DNA from: an uncultured Oscillibacter sp.
Lineage (GTDB): Bacteria; Bacillota; Clostridia; Oscillospirales; Oscillospiraceae
Length of the DNA: 64,000 nucleotides
Reading direction: 5' to 3'
Assembly: GCA_910585385.1 (NCBI GenBank)
Contig: CAJUDV010000007.1
Span: 1-64,000, forward strand
Shown here: one piece after another, positions 8,045 to 16,326 of the stretch
Position numbering within the stretch: position 1 is the first letter of the stretch
Layout of the letters: every line of letters begins with the position of its first letter
Translations under genes and position numbers: made by a program
Notes under the pieces: generated by a model
Databases searched by the model: none
Told to the model about the DNA's origin: nothing
The model's input: only the letters and a program-made list of their open reading frames with translations

Positions 8045-9244
8045 TCAGAGCTCCACTGCCTGGATGGATTCCTCTTTGACGCCGTGCTTTTCGGCGTAGC
8101 CGGTGAGGATCAGGGTCAGGGCGCCGTCGCCGGTGACGTTGCAGGCGGTGCCGAAGCTGTCCTGCAGGGCGAAGATGGCCAGCATCAGGGCGGTGCCGTC
8201 GCCGTCAAAGCCCAGGACGCCGGTGATCAGGCCCAGGGAGGCCATGACCGTGCCGCCGGGGACACCGGGGGCGCCGATGGCGAAGATGCCCAGCAGGAGG
8301 ATGAAGAGGATCATATTAACCACGCTGGGCAGCTCGCCGTAGAGGACCTTGGAGACGATCATGATGAAGAAGGTCTCGGTGAGGGCGGAGCCGCACAGGT
8401 GAATGTTGGCGAACAGGGGGATGCCGAACTCCACCATGTCGGAGCGGAGGCTCTTGCTCTTCCGGGCGCAGTCCAGAGCCACGGCCAGCGTGGCGGCGGA
8501 GGACATGGTGCCCACGGCGGTGAGGTAGGCGGGGCCGTAGTGCTTCACAACCTCAATGGCGCTGCGGCCGGAGTACACGCCGGCAAAGCCGTACAGGATG
8601 GCCATCCAGATGTAGTGGCCGGCCATGACGATGACAATGGCCAGCAAAAAGGCGGGGAACTGCTTGGTGATGGTGCCGTCATAGCTGAGGCCGCAGAAGG
8701 TCAGGGCGATAAAGAAGGGCAGAATGGGGATGACCACCTTCTTGACAACGCTCAAGACGATGTTCTGGAACTCCTGGAGCACCGCGGTGACGGTTTTGGC
8801 CTTGGTCCACACGGCGGCCAGGCCGATGAGGACGGAGAAGACCAGAGCGCTCATGACGGGCATGATCTGGGGAATGTCCAGCTGGAAGGCCACGCCGGGC
8901 AGCTCCTTCAGCCCCTCCATGCTGGAGGCGATGGGCAGGAAGGGCACTAGGATGTAGCCCGCCACCATGGACATCAGGGTGGCTAGCACGGTGCTGGCAT
9001 AGGCCACGATGATGGCCACCACCAGCATCCGGGTGGCGTTGGAGCCCATCTTCGTGATAGAGGGGGCGATGAAGCCGATGACAATCAGGGGCACGCAGAA
9101 CATGATGACCTGGTTCAGGACGTACTTGAGAGTGACGACGATGGTCATGACGCTCTCCGGCAGGAACAGGCCGAGGACAATGCCCACGGCGATGCCGATT
9201 AACAGCTTCAGGGGCAGGCTCATGCCTTTTTTCTCGGTTTTCAT
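8045..9244 (-). CDS. Dicarboxylate/amino acid:cation symporter (DAACS family)
   Basis: ATG 9244 follows AGAGAGGA; the in-frame extension to 9646 runs back into the upstream gene. The 399-residue, highly hydrophobic product has DAACS hallmarks: SSAATLAVAL (serine-rich re-entrant loop), NIHLCGSA in place of the usual NMDGTA, GAPGVPGG and NVTGDGALTL. It should cotransport an amino acid or dicarboxylate with Na+ or H+. It lies 71 bp behind an L-cysteine desulfidase gene in the same operon, so cysteine, cystine or serine is a reasonable substrate guess; some family members (TcyP, SstT) carry these. Confidence 0.9.
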   Translation of the reverse strand: MKTEKKGMSLPLKLLIGIAVGIVLGLFLPESVMTIVVTLKYVLNQVIMFCVPLIVIGFIAPSITKMGSNATRMLVVAIIVAYASTVLATLMSMVAGYILVPFLPIASSMEGLKELPGVAFQLDIPQIMPVMSALVFSVLIGLAAVWTKAKTVTAVLQEFQNIVLSVVKKVVIPILPFFIALTFCGLSYDGTITKQFPAFLLAIVIVMAGHYIWMAILYGFAGVYSGRSAIEVVKHYGPAYLTAVGTMSSAATLAVALDCARKSKSLRSDMVEFGIPLFANIHLCGSALTETFFIMIVSKVLYGELPSVVNMILFILLLGIFAIGAPGVPGGTVMASLGLITGVLGFDGDGTALMLAIFALQDSFGTACNVTGDGALTLILTGYAEKHGVKEESIQAVEL

Positions 9245-9315
9245 AAAAAATCCTCTCTTTCTCACACAGCAAAAGTTTTGCGCCTCTAATCCAGCATACG
9301 CGGGACGAAGGCGTT

Positions 9316-10611
9316 TTAGGCCTTGGGGGGCTGTCCGGTCATGATGCGGATGATCTCCCGGTCCGTCTCCCGCATCCCCAGGCGGCCCAGACGGCCGATG
9401 TTGGCGATGGTGTTTTCCACGCCCTTGGAGACGATGCCCTCGCCGCCGTAGAACTGCTGCTGGCTGCGGTACATATGGTAGCCCAGAAGGCCCGCGTCCA
9501 CCGCTGCGGCGATTTTGGCCGCGCAGGAGGGCTTGGCCCCGTCGCAGATCATGCCGGAGATGGTGGCCAGGGCGTTGACCAGGGTGTGGGCGATGACCTC
9601 GAAGTCCCCGCCGTGGAGCCAGGCGATGGCAGCGCCGGCTCCGCACCCGGCGCTGACGGCCCCGCAGTAGGCGCTGAGACGGCCGATGCCGGTTTTCATG
9701 TGGATGGTCAGAAGGTCGCTGAGGGTGACGGCCCGGAGCATGGTCTCATGGCCTGCGCCCAGCTCTTTGGCATACTCAATGACAGGCACCGAGGCGGTGA
9801 TGCCCTGGTTGCCGCTGCCGGAGACGATGATGACGGGCATCTCGCAGCCGCTCATGCGGGCGTCAGACCCGGCGGCGGCCATGGCCCGGGCGCGGATTTT
9901 GATGTCGTCCCCGTAGTGCTCCAGGAGAACCTTGCCGATGTTGGCCCCCCAGCGGTTGTTCATGCCCTCCTGGGCGATGGCGTAGTTGTAGTCGATCTGC
10001 CGCTGGACGATCTCCTCCACGTCGTTCACATCGCAGGTGTTCACGAAGTCCACGATGGCCTCCACAGACATGCAGCTGCGGTCCGTCAGGCCGCTGGTGT
10101 CGCTGGCGGAGACCACGTTGCCGGCTTTGAGCAGCGTCTCGCCGTTCTTTTCAATGAGGACGATGTTGGTGTGGTAGTCCGCGATGCGCAGGCGAACAGT
10201 GTCCGCCCCCGCAGTGAGGGTGATGATGATGTCAAACACCACGTCTCCCGGGGCGGGGGCCACCCGCACCTCATGGCTGGCGAGATAGGCCTTGATGTCC
10301 TCCTTCTGCCGGTCTGTCACCTGGGAGATGACCTCCAGGATCTTCCCGGCGTCTCCAGCCACCGCGCCAGCGGCGGCGGAGGCCTCGATGCCCTTGAGTC
10401 CCCCGGTGTTGGGCACCACTACGCTTTTGACGTTTTTGATGATGTTCCCGCTGGCCTCCACCAGGATTTTCTCCGGCAGACAGCCCAGGACTTCCCGGGC
10501 CTTCGCGGCGCCGTAGGCGATGGCGATGGGCTCCGTGCAGCCCATGGCGGGTACCAGTTCCTCCCGCAGGATCTGCACGAAGTGGTGGTAGCGCTGGTCC
10601 GTTTTGTCCAT
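9316..10611 (-). CDS. cyuA: L-cysteine desulfidase family protein
   Basis: ATG 10611 follows AAAAGGAGGAG; the extension to 10821 crosses the promoter. The 431-residue product matches the CyuA/YhaM (UPF0597) family, an iron-sulfur relative of the serine dehydratase alpha chain that splits L-cysteine to sulfide, ammonia and pyruvate. Conserved features: GCTEPIA near the N-terminus (catalytic Cys), SGSGNQGITAS, SAYCGAVSAGCGAG and MICDGAKPSC; the later cysteines probably hold the 4Fe-4S cluster. Followed by a DAACS symporter, forming a plausible cysteine uptake and breakdown operon. Serine deamination by relatives cannot be excluded. Confidence 0.88.
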   Translation of the reverse strand: MDKTDQRYHHFVQILREELVPAMGCTEPIAIAYGAAKAREVLGCLPEKILVEASGNIIKNVKSVVVPNTGGLKGIEASAAAGAVAGDAGKILEVISQVTDRQKEDIKAYLASHEVRVAPAPGDVVFDIIITLTAGADTVRLRIADYHTNIVLIEKNGETLLKAGNVVSASDTSGLTDRSCMSVEAIVDFVNTCDVNDVEEIVQRQIDYNYAIAQEGMNNRWGANIGKVLLEHYGDDIKIRARAMAAAGSDARMSGCEMPVIIVSGSGNQGITASVPVIEYAKELGAGHETMLRAVTLSDLLTIHMKTGIGRLSAYCGAVSAGCGAGAAIAWLHGGDFEVIAHTLVNALATISGMICDGAKPSCAAKIAAAVDAGLLGYHMYRSQQQFYGGEGIVSKGVENTIANIGRLGRLGMRETDREIIRIMTGQPPKA

Positions 10612-10659
10612 GTTTCTCCTCCTTTTCAACATTTGTGTCTCCCGGCGGGAGACGAATCT

Positions 10660-10688
10660 ATGGTAGCATCTGGGGGAGAAGTTGTCAA
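10660..10688 (-). promoter_or_regulatory. Sigma-A promoter for the cyuA-symporter operon
   Basis: On the minus strand TTGACA (10688-10683), 17-bp spacer, TACCAT (10665-10660). A GTCTCCC/GGGAGAC hairpin lies in the leader at about 10636-10652. Confidence 0.75.
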
Positions 10689-10831
10689 GGAAGGAGGAGG
10701 AGAGGGCGCAGCTTATGGCGCATTTTACAGCGGAAAAGCGGCGTGGGGAGACCTGCGCATCCGCCCTTCCACCGCGGCTGCCTCCCGTGGGAGGAAATTG
10801 TCCCGTCCCTCTCCGGCCCACGGTTCCCCGT

Positions 10832-12019
10832 TTACACCGTGCCGCCGGGCGGCAGGGGCTGGACGAAGAAGGTGACCCGGAGGGGACTGTGGGGGTAGCG
10901 GCGGGTAAAATTCCGGACCAGGCGGGCGCAGACGGCCCGGCTGGCGTCGTAATCTGCCTGGGGCAGCAGCAGGACGAATTGGTCCGCCCCGCAGCGGGCG
11001 GCGGCGTCTCCCCGGCGGAGCCCCTTCCGGAGAATCTCCTCCAGGTGGTCCATGGCCCGGTCCAGGCTGTGGCGGGCGGGCGGGGCGCTCTCCTCCGGCC
11101 CGGCGGCGGTGAGGAGGGCGATGTGGACCGGCCGGCCGTCCCGGCCCGCCATCCTGGCGGCGCTGTGGCAGATGGTGCGGAAGGCGTCGAAATCGCATAT
11201 CAGGGAGCCGGGACAGGGGGGTTCCAGCAGGGCGTCCAGCAGCGTGGCGGGGGAGAGGGCGCGGGGGTCCCGGTCTCCCACGGCCCGGCGGTGCAGGTCC
11301 CGCAGGGCCTGAGAGGGCAGAACCCCCAGCCGGGAAAGAAGGCGGCCGTGGAACAGCTCGTAGGTTTGAACGGCCTCCGGTCCGCGGCCTGTGCGGAGCA
11401 GCGCTTCCATGCGGAAGCGGCACAGGTCCTCCCGGCAGGGTTCCAGGGTGCAGGCGGTCTCCGTCAGCTCCGCCGCCGCCTGCCAGCGGCCCGACTCCGC
11501 CAGGGCGGTGAGGACCTCCGGCAGCGATTCCAGGTACTGCTCCCGCAGGGCCGCCCTCCTGGCGTCCGCCCAGTGGGAGCCGGAGAGGGAGGGGAGAAAG
11601 TCTCCGCGGTACAGGGCCAGGGCCTCCAGCCGGGACTCCGGATTTCCCGCCGCCAGCAGGCGGGCAAAATCCTCCGCGTCCAGGGAGAGGGGGGCCTCCG
11701 GGTTCCACTGGCAGCCACCCTCCCGGCTGAGGATGAGGGACCGTCCGCTCCCCTCCCCCAGCTGGTCCAGAGCGCTGCGGGCCCGGTGGAGGAGGGCCTT
11801 CAGGGCGTTGAGGGAGCCGCCCTCCCGCCCGGCCCAGAGGAGGTCTGCCAGCTCCTCGTAGGGCACGGGGCGGGCCCGCTCCCAGATGAGAAAGGCCAGC
11901 AGCAAGATGAGTTTGCGGGAGCGGCCGCCGGCAAAGGCCGGCGTTCCCCGGCAAATGGAGAAGCTCCCTAAAGTCTGTACACGCAGGAGGGGCGTTTCCG
12001 TGGGGATTCCCCCTTTCAT
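10832..12019 (-). CDS. BTAD (SARP-like) transcriptional regulator with degenerate GGDEF-like C-terminus
   Basis: A 395-residue protein. Residues about 12-100 fit the winged-helix DNA-binding domain of SARP/AfsR regulators (LRVQTLGSFSI opening, LLLAFLIWERARPVPYEEL). Residues about 105-250 are the TPR-like bacterial transcriptional activator domain (EALALYRGDFLPS, EQYLESLPEVL). The last ~130 residues resemble a diguanylate-cyclase fold: RGDAAARCGADQFVLLLPQA, with GADQF (about 344-348) where a cyclase has GGDEF, so cyclase activity is unlikely. The SD before ATG 12019 is weak, so the start could shift. It stands alone; targets are unknown. Confidence 0.8.
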   Translation of the reverse strand: MKGGIPTETPLLRVQTLGSFSICRGTPAFAGGRSRKLILLLAFLIWERARPVPYEELADLLWAGREGGSLNALKALLHRARSALDQLGEGSGRSLILSREGGCQWNPEAPLSLDAEDFARLLAAGNPESRLEALALYRGDFLPSLSGSHWADARRAALREQYLESLPEVLTALAESGRWQAAAELTETACTLEPCREDLCRFRMEALLRTGRGPEAVQTYELFHGRLLSRLGVLPSQALRDLHRRAVGDRDPRALSPATLLDALLEPPCPGSLICDFDAFRTICHSAARMAGRDGRPVHIALLTAAGPEESAPPARHSLDRAMDHLEEILRKGLRRGDAAARCGADQFVLLLPQADYDASRAVCARLVRNFTRRYPHSPLRVTFFVQPLPPGGTV

Positions 12020-12206
12020 TCGGATAGGAGATATGAGGCGTGAGGAGAGGGCGCGCGGGCGCCCGCCGCAGAATCTCTCCCGCCTTTGGTTACTTTACCA
12101 GCATCAGGGTAGCACATTTTTTGCGGCCGCGCAACAGTGGAGTTATATAAAAATTGAAAAATTGAAAAAAATTTTTGAAAAAATACTTCCGTTTTTTCAG
12201 GGGTTG

Positions 12207-12215
12207 TGCTATACT
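12207..12215 (+). promoter_or_regulatory. Extended -10 promoter for the transglutaminase-like gene
   Basis: TG-C-TATACT at 12207-12215, in an AT-rich patch (12130-12225) that contrasts with the GC-rich surroundings; no good -35 element. The 12020-12206 stretch otherwise shows nothing recognisable. Confidence 0.6.
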
Positions 12216-12290
12216 GTCTTTAATTTGGCGCTTTGGGCCCGGAGCAGGGGGCCCGGAGCATGGATTTGAGCGTAAAATGAGGTATCAATT

Positions 12291-13256
12291 ATGAAGATTT
12301 TCAGAAGGATCGTCCCGCTGGCCCTCTCGGCGGTTCTGCTGGCGGGAAGCGCCTCGGCGTTTGGAGGAAATGTTTATGGGCGGCCGGCGGCCCGGGAGAT
12401 TGTGGCGGCGGACGCGGCAGTGCCCCTGGCGGGGGCGTCGGAGACGCTGCTGCTGCCGGTGGCCTCCGGCACGTCGGTGAAGGAGAACTCCAGAGCCGTC
12501 ATCGACTACTCCAACACCCAGGACGGCTATGTGATGGTCCGGTTCACCGCCTCCACCAGCAAGAAGCTGAAGGTGCAGGTCTCCGGCCCCACCCGGGATA
12601 AGCCCTACTACGATTTGAAGCCGGGGGAGTGGACCACCTTTCCCCTGTCCGACGGCAACGGCAATTACAAGGTGACGGTGTTTGAGAACACCACCTCCAA
12701 TAAGTACGCTGAGGTGGTGTCGGTGAGCTTTAAGGTCACTCTCAGCGACGAGTTCGCGCCGTATCTGCGGCCCAACCAGTACGTGGACTACGAGGACGCG
12801 GCCGACACCCTGGCCAAGGCCAAAGAGCTGGCTGGCAGCGAGACGGACCCGCTGAAAATTGTGGAGAAGGTCTACACCTTTGTGGTGAACAACCTGACCT
12901 ATGACCGCCAGCTGGCGGCGACGGTCCAAAGCGGCTACCTGCCGGTGCTGGACAATGTGCTGGCGGCGAAAAAGGGGATCTGTTTTGACTACGCCAGCCT
13001 GATGACTGGAATGCTCCGCAGCCTGGGGGTGCCCTGCAAGCTGGTGGTGGGCTACGCCGGAACCAGTAATCCGGCCTATCACGCCTGGATCAGCGTCTGG
13101 ACGAAGGAGACCGGCTGGATCGACAACGCCATCTTCTTCGACGGCAATACCTGGCACCGGATGGACCCCACGTTCGCCTCTTCCGGCAAGAGCAGCAGCT
13201 CGATTTTAAAGTTCATCGGCGATGGCAGCCATTACCGGGAGACCAGCCTCTACTGA
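12291..13256 (+). CDS. Secreted transglutaminase-like (Transglut_core) protein
   Basis: A 321-residue precursor with an N-terminal signal peptide (basic MKIFRR, hydrophobic core, cut probably after ASA near 23). Residues about 60-155 form a beta-rich region. The C-terminal half is a transglutaminase/protease-like core with the full triad: Cys231 in KKGICFDYASLM, His264 in AYHAWISVW and Asp292 in HRMDPTF. Such proteins act outside the cell as cysteine proteases or amide-modifying enzymes, often on the wall; the substrate here is unknown. Monocistronic; a pilus-like operon starts 210 bp downstream. Confidence 0.88.
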   Translation: MKIFRRIVPLALSAVLLAGSASAFGGNVYGRPAAREIVAADAAVPLAGASETLLLPVASGTSVKENSRAVIDYSNTQDGYVMVRFTASTSKKLKVQVSGPTRDKPYYDLKPGEWTTFPLSDGNGNYKVTVFENTTSNKYAEVVSVSFKVTLSDEFAPYLRPNQYVDYEDAADTLAKAKELAGSETDPLKIVEKVYTFVVNNLTYDRQLAATVQSGYLPVLDNVLAAKKGICFDYASLMTGMLRSLGVPCKLVVGYAGTSNPAYHAWISVWTKETGWIDNAIFFDGNTWHRMDPTFASSGKSSSSILKFIGDGSHYRETSLY

Positions 13257-13467
13257 CCGTACAGTACGCAGGAGACCGGCCCTTTGCGGATTTTGAAATT
13301 TCCGCCGCGACCGAAGGGAGGACCTTGTTTGGCCCATGGCGGAATGCCGGAGGGCGGGCGCGGTTTCGCCGGCTGGGGCGGAGAGCCGCGGAAGTCCTGT
13401 GTCTGGCCGCTTTTATATGGGCGGGATTTAGCCTGACATTGCGCGTGAGCGCGGATTGGAGCGTTTC

Positions 13468-14511
13468 ATGAAGAAGAACGACATTTCCCACGGAGAACTG
13501 TCCACGCTGTGCCTGGAGCTTTCCATGCTGCTCCACGCGGGCGTGGGGACTGGGGACGCGCTGTCCCTCCTGGCGGAGGAGAGCGGCCCGGAGTATCAGG
13601 CCATGCTGCTGGACATGGCGAGAGAGGTGGACGGCGGCGCCGCCCTCTCAGAGGCCATGCGGAAGGCAGAGTGTTTCCCCGTCTACGTCTGCGGCCTGGT
13701 GGAGGTGGGTGAGCGGGCCGGCAGAGCCGAGGAGGCGCTGGGGGCGTTGTCCCGGTATTACGAGAGCCGCGCCCGCCTGGACCGCCGGATTCGCAGCGCG
13801 TTGCTGTACCCGGCGGTGATGCTGCTTTTGATGCTGGTGGTTATCGCCGTGCTGCTGGTGAAGGTCCTGCCCATCTTTGACGATGTGTACGCCTCCCTGG
13901 GCAGGCGGCTCACCGGCGTGGCCGGAAGCCTTCTGACCCTGGGCCGCTGGCTGGACGGGGCCATGCCGGTGCTGTGGGTTCTGCTGGTTCTGGCGGCGGT
14001 GTTTTTGGCGGTCTTTGCCGCCGTGCCCTCCTTCCGGGAGAAGCTGACGGTTTCGTGGCGCAGAACCCACGGGGACAGGGGCGTGGCCCGGAAGATGAAC
14101 GACGCCCGTCTGGCCCAGGCCCTGGCAATGGGCATGGCCAGCGGCATGCCCATTGAGGAGGCAGTGGAGCTGGCCGCCGGACTGATGGAGGAGACCCCCG
14201 CCGCCAAGGAGCGGTGCCTGGACTGCCGTGCCCGCCTGGAGGGCGGGGAGCGGACCAGCGCGGCTATGAAGGAGAGCGGCCTGCTGCCGGTTGGCGCCTG
14301 CCGCCTGCTGGAGATGGGACAGCGGGGCGGCGCGGGGGACGCGGCCATGGAGAAGATCGCCGCCGACCTCTCCGAGGAGAGCGAGGCCGCCCTGGAGGAG
14401 AAGGTAAGCCGGGTGGAGCCGGCCCTGGTGCTGGTATGCTCCATCCTGGTGGGACTGATTCTGCTGTCCGTGATGCTGCCGTTGATGCACATCATGTCCG
14501 CCATCGGGTGA
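13468..14511 (+). CDS. Type II secretion / type IV pilus inner-membrane protein (GspF/PilC family)
   Basis: ATG 13468 sits about 7 nt after GGAG; an in-frame TTG at 13456 is possible. The 347-residue product has two GspF repeats: LSTLCLELSMLLHAGVGTGD at the start and LAQALAMGMASGMPIEEAVE in the second half. Each is followed by a hydrophobic hairpin (YPAVMLLLMLVVIAVLLVKV and PALVLVCSILVGLILLSVML). This is the membrane platform on which pilins or pseudopilins are assembled. First gene of a six-gene operon ending in pilT. Confidence 0.9.
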   Translation: MKKNDISHGELSTLCLELSMLLHAGVGTGDALSLLAEESGPEYQAMLLDMAREVDGGAALSEAMRKAECFPVYVCGLVEVGERAGRAEEALGALSRYYESRARLDRRIRSALLYPAVMLLLMLVVIAVLLVKVLPIFDDVYASLGRRLTGVAGSLLTLGRWLDGAMPVLWVLLVLAAVFLAVFAAVPSFREKLTVSWRRTHGDRGVARKMNDARLAQALAMGMASGMPIEEAVELAAGLMEETPAAKERCLDCRARLEGGERTSAAMKESGLLPVGACRLLEMGQRGGAGDAAMEKIAADLSEESEAALEEKVSRVEPALVLVCSILVGLILLSVMLPLMHIMSAIG

Positions 14512-14515
14512 CGGC

Positions 14516-14839
14516 ATGAGGAAGAGGAAGAATCCCTGGCTGGGGATGCTGCGGGGGCTGCTGCTGCCAGCCGCCGCCGCCGTGGCGCTGGTGATGTTCG
14601 CCGCCGCCCTGGACGGTCTCTCCGCCGGCCGGGACGCCGAGGACCTGCGCCAGCTGGAGGAGGCTCTGCGCCGCGGGTGCGCGGCGTGTTATGCCGCCGA
14701 GGGGGTCTACCCCCCAAATCTGGAGTATTTGGAGGATCACTACGGCATCCGGGTGGATGAGGAGCGGTACGCGGTGTTTTACAGCGCCTTTGCCGACAAC
14801 CTGATGCCGGACGTCACCGTGGTGGTGCGTGTGCCATGA
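14516..14839 (+). CDS. Small membrane-anchored pseudopilin-like protein
   Basis: A 107-residue product starting 4 bases after the GspF-like stop. One N-terminal hydrophobic segment (about 12-32) is followed by an outside domain with CAACYAAEGVYPPNLEYLED, a pattern seen in pilin-like globular heads. There is no standard prepilin cleavage site (Gly before Phe/Met with Glu at +5). The next gene overlaps it by ATGA. A pilin-like role is inferred from position and shape. Confidence 0.65.
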   Translation: MRKRKNPWLGMLRGLLLPAAAAVALVMFAAALDGLSAGRDAEDLRQLEEALRRGCAACYAAEGVYPPNLEYLEDHYGIRVDEERYAVFYSAFADNLMPDVTVVVRVP

Positions 14840-15363
14840 GAGAGAAGCGGGTAAAACATCATATCGACGGACTGGTGGCTCTGCTGCTGTTCGGGGTCTT
14901 TGCGGCGTGCGTGCTGGTGGTACTTCTCACCGGGGCGGACGCCTACCGTCGCCTGACGGAGCGGGATCAGGCGGCCTATGAGCGCCGCACCGGCGTGCAG
15001 TACATCGCCACCCGGGTCCGTCAGGCGGACCACGCCGGGGGCGTGGCCGTGGAGGACTTCGGCGGCGCGGACGCCTTGATTCTGGGGGCGGACGAGACAT
15101 ATGCCGCCAGGGTCTACTGCTATGACGGCTGGCTGATGGAGCTCTACTGCCTGGCGGAGGAGCCCATGGAGCCCCAGGACGGGCAGAGGATCATGGAGGC
15201 GGAGGCGCTGGCGCTGTCCCTGGAGGACGGGCTGCTGGAGGTCACCCTCACCGCCGCTGGCGGCACAGAGGACACTCTGCGGCTGTCCCTCCGGAGCGGA
15301 GACGGGGACGGTCCCCTTGGCGCCGCGCGCCCGGACGTGAACGGAGAGGGGGCGGCGTCATGA
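14836..15363 (+). CDS. DUF4860-like membrane-anchored protein
   Basis: A 175-residue product overlapping its neighbours by 4 bases on both sides. It opens with KHHIDGLVALLLFGVFAACV, one membrane segment, then a Thr/Arg-rich stretch (RRTGVQYIATRVRQADHAGG) as in the DUF4860 family, which I recall as common in clostridial pilus-like clusters. No known enzyme motif. Probably a minor pilin or assembly factor of this operon; the function is not established. Confidence 0.7.
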   Translation: MREKRVKHHIDGLVALLLFGVFAACVLVVLLTGADAYRRLTERDQAAYERRTGVQYIATRVRQADHAGGVAVEDFGGADALILGADETYAARVYCYDGWLMELYCLAEEPMEPQDGQRIMEAEALALSLEDGLLEVTLTAAGGTEDTLRLSLRSGDGDGPLGAARPDVNGEGAAS

Positions 15364-15899
15364 GGAGCAAAGCGCCCCTGATCCTGATGGAGCAGATGGT
15401 GATGCTGCTGGTGTTCGCCCTGGCGGCCGCACTGTGCCTCCAGGCCTTTGTGAAGTCCGACGACCTCTCCTCTCGCAGCGAGGCCCGTGATAAGGCGGCG
15501 GTGCTGTGCCAGAATGCAGCGGAGACTGTCCGCCGCTACGGCGGCGACGCCCAGAACGCCCTCTCCAGGGCCGCGGAGGACCTTGGTGCGGCGTACAGTG
15601 AGGAGTTTGTCACCCTCTCTCTGGACTACGATGAGAATTGGACTCCCATTCCCACCGGGGACTGCGGTATGGAGCGCCCCGTGCCCTATTATCGTCTGTG
15701 CGTCTCCGCCGGTTCCCCGGACCCCTCCGATCCGCTGACCGTGCCCTACCGGGCGGACGCCGATCTGTCGGACCCGGAGTTTTCGGGCCTCCAGCGGGCG
15801 ATGGTCTGTGTGATGACAGGAAGCGGCAATGCGGACCAGATGCTGGACACATTGTTCTCCATCGAAATTGCCTGGCAGGAGGTGAGCGGCCGTGACTGA
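15360..15899 (+). CDS. Membrane-anchored protein of the pilus-like operon, unknown
   Basis: A 179-residue product with one N-terminal hydrophobic helix (MVMLLVFALAAALCLQAF, about 12-30) and a soluble external part rich in acidic residues. No family recognised. Start (ATGA) and stop overlap the neighbouring genes, so it is translated as part of the set. By shape it fits a minor pseudopilin. Confidence 0.65.
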   Translation: MRSKAPLILMEQMVMLLVFALAAALCLQAFVKSDDLSSRSEARDKAAVLCQNAAETVRRYGGDAQNALSRAAEDLGAAYSEEFVTLSLDYDENWTPIPTGDCGMERPVPYYRLCVSAGSPDPSDPLTVPYRADADLSDPEFSGLQRAMVCVMTGSGNADQMLDTLFSIEIAWQEVSGRD

Positions 15900-16326
15900 A
15901 CGGAAGAGAGAGGTCTTCTTCCCCCCGGCGGTGGGCGGCATCTCGCTGCTGGTGGCCTTTGCCGTGCTGTGTCTGACGGTGTTCGCCCTGCTGAGCCTCA
16001 CCACCGTCCAGGCCGACGTGCGGTTGGCGGACGCCGCCGCCCAGGCGGTGGAGGACTACTATGCCGCCGACTGCGCTGCCCAGGAGATCCTGGCCCGGCT
16101 GAGGAACGGCGAGACGCCGGTGGAGGCGGAGAGCCACGGCTACGATTCCTGGCACAGAGGAATGCGCTATACATATACCGTCCCCATCTCCGACACCCAG
16201 GAGCTGGACGTGGAGGTCATCGTGGACGGAGAGGAGTACGAGATCCTGCGCTGGCAGGCGCAGTACACCGGAGAGTGGGAGACCGTGGAGGGGCTGGACC
16301 TCTGGGACGGCACGCTGTTTGAATAA
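15892..16326 (+). CDS. Membrane-anchored protein of the pilus-like operon, unknown
   Basis: A 144-residue product starting at GTG 15892 behind GGAGGTGAG, overlapping the previous gene by 8 bases and touching pilT at its stop. One hydrophobic helix (ISLLVAFAVLCLTVFALLSL) follows a Gly-Gly pair, then a helical stretch and an external domain with a beta-like end (EYEILRWQAQYTGEWETVEG). Its outline resembles PilX/GspK-type minor pilins, but homology is not shown. Confidence 0.65.
   Translation: MTERKREVFFPPAVGGISLLVAFAVLCLTVFALLSLTTVQADVRLADAAAQAVEDYYAADCAAQEILARLRNGETPVEAESHGYDSWHRGMRYTYTVPISDTQELDVEVIVDGEEYEILRWQAQYTGEWETVEGLDLWDGTLFE

Noticed and set aside
9475..10875. 466-residue ORF antisense to the cysteine desulfidase
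   Set aside because: Shadow frame; it crosses the promoter of the real gene.
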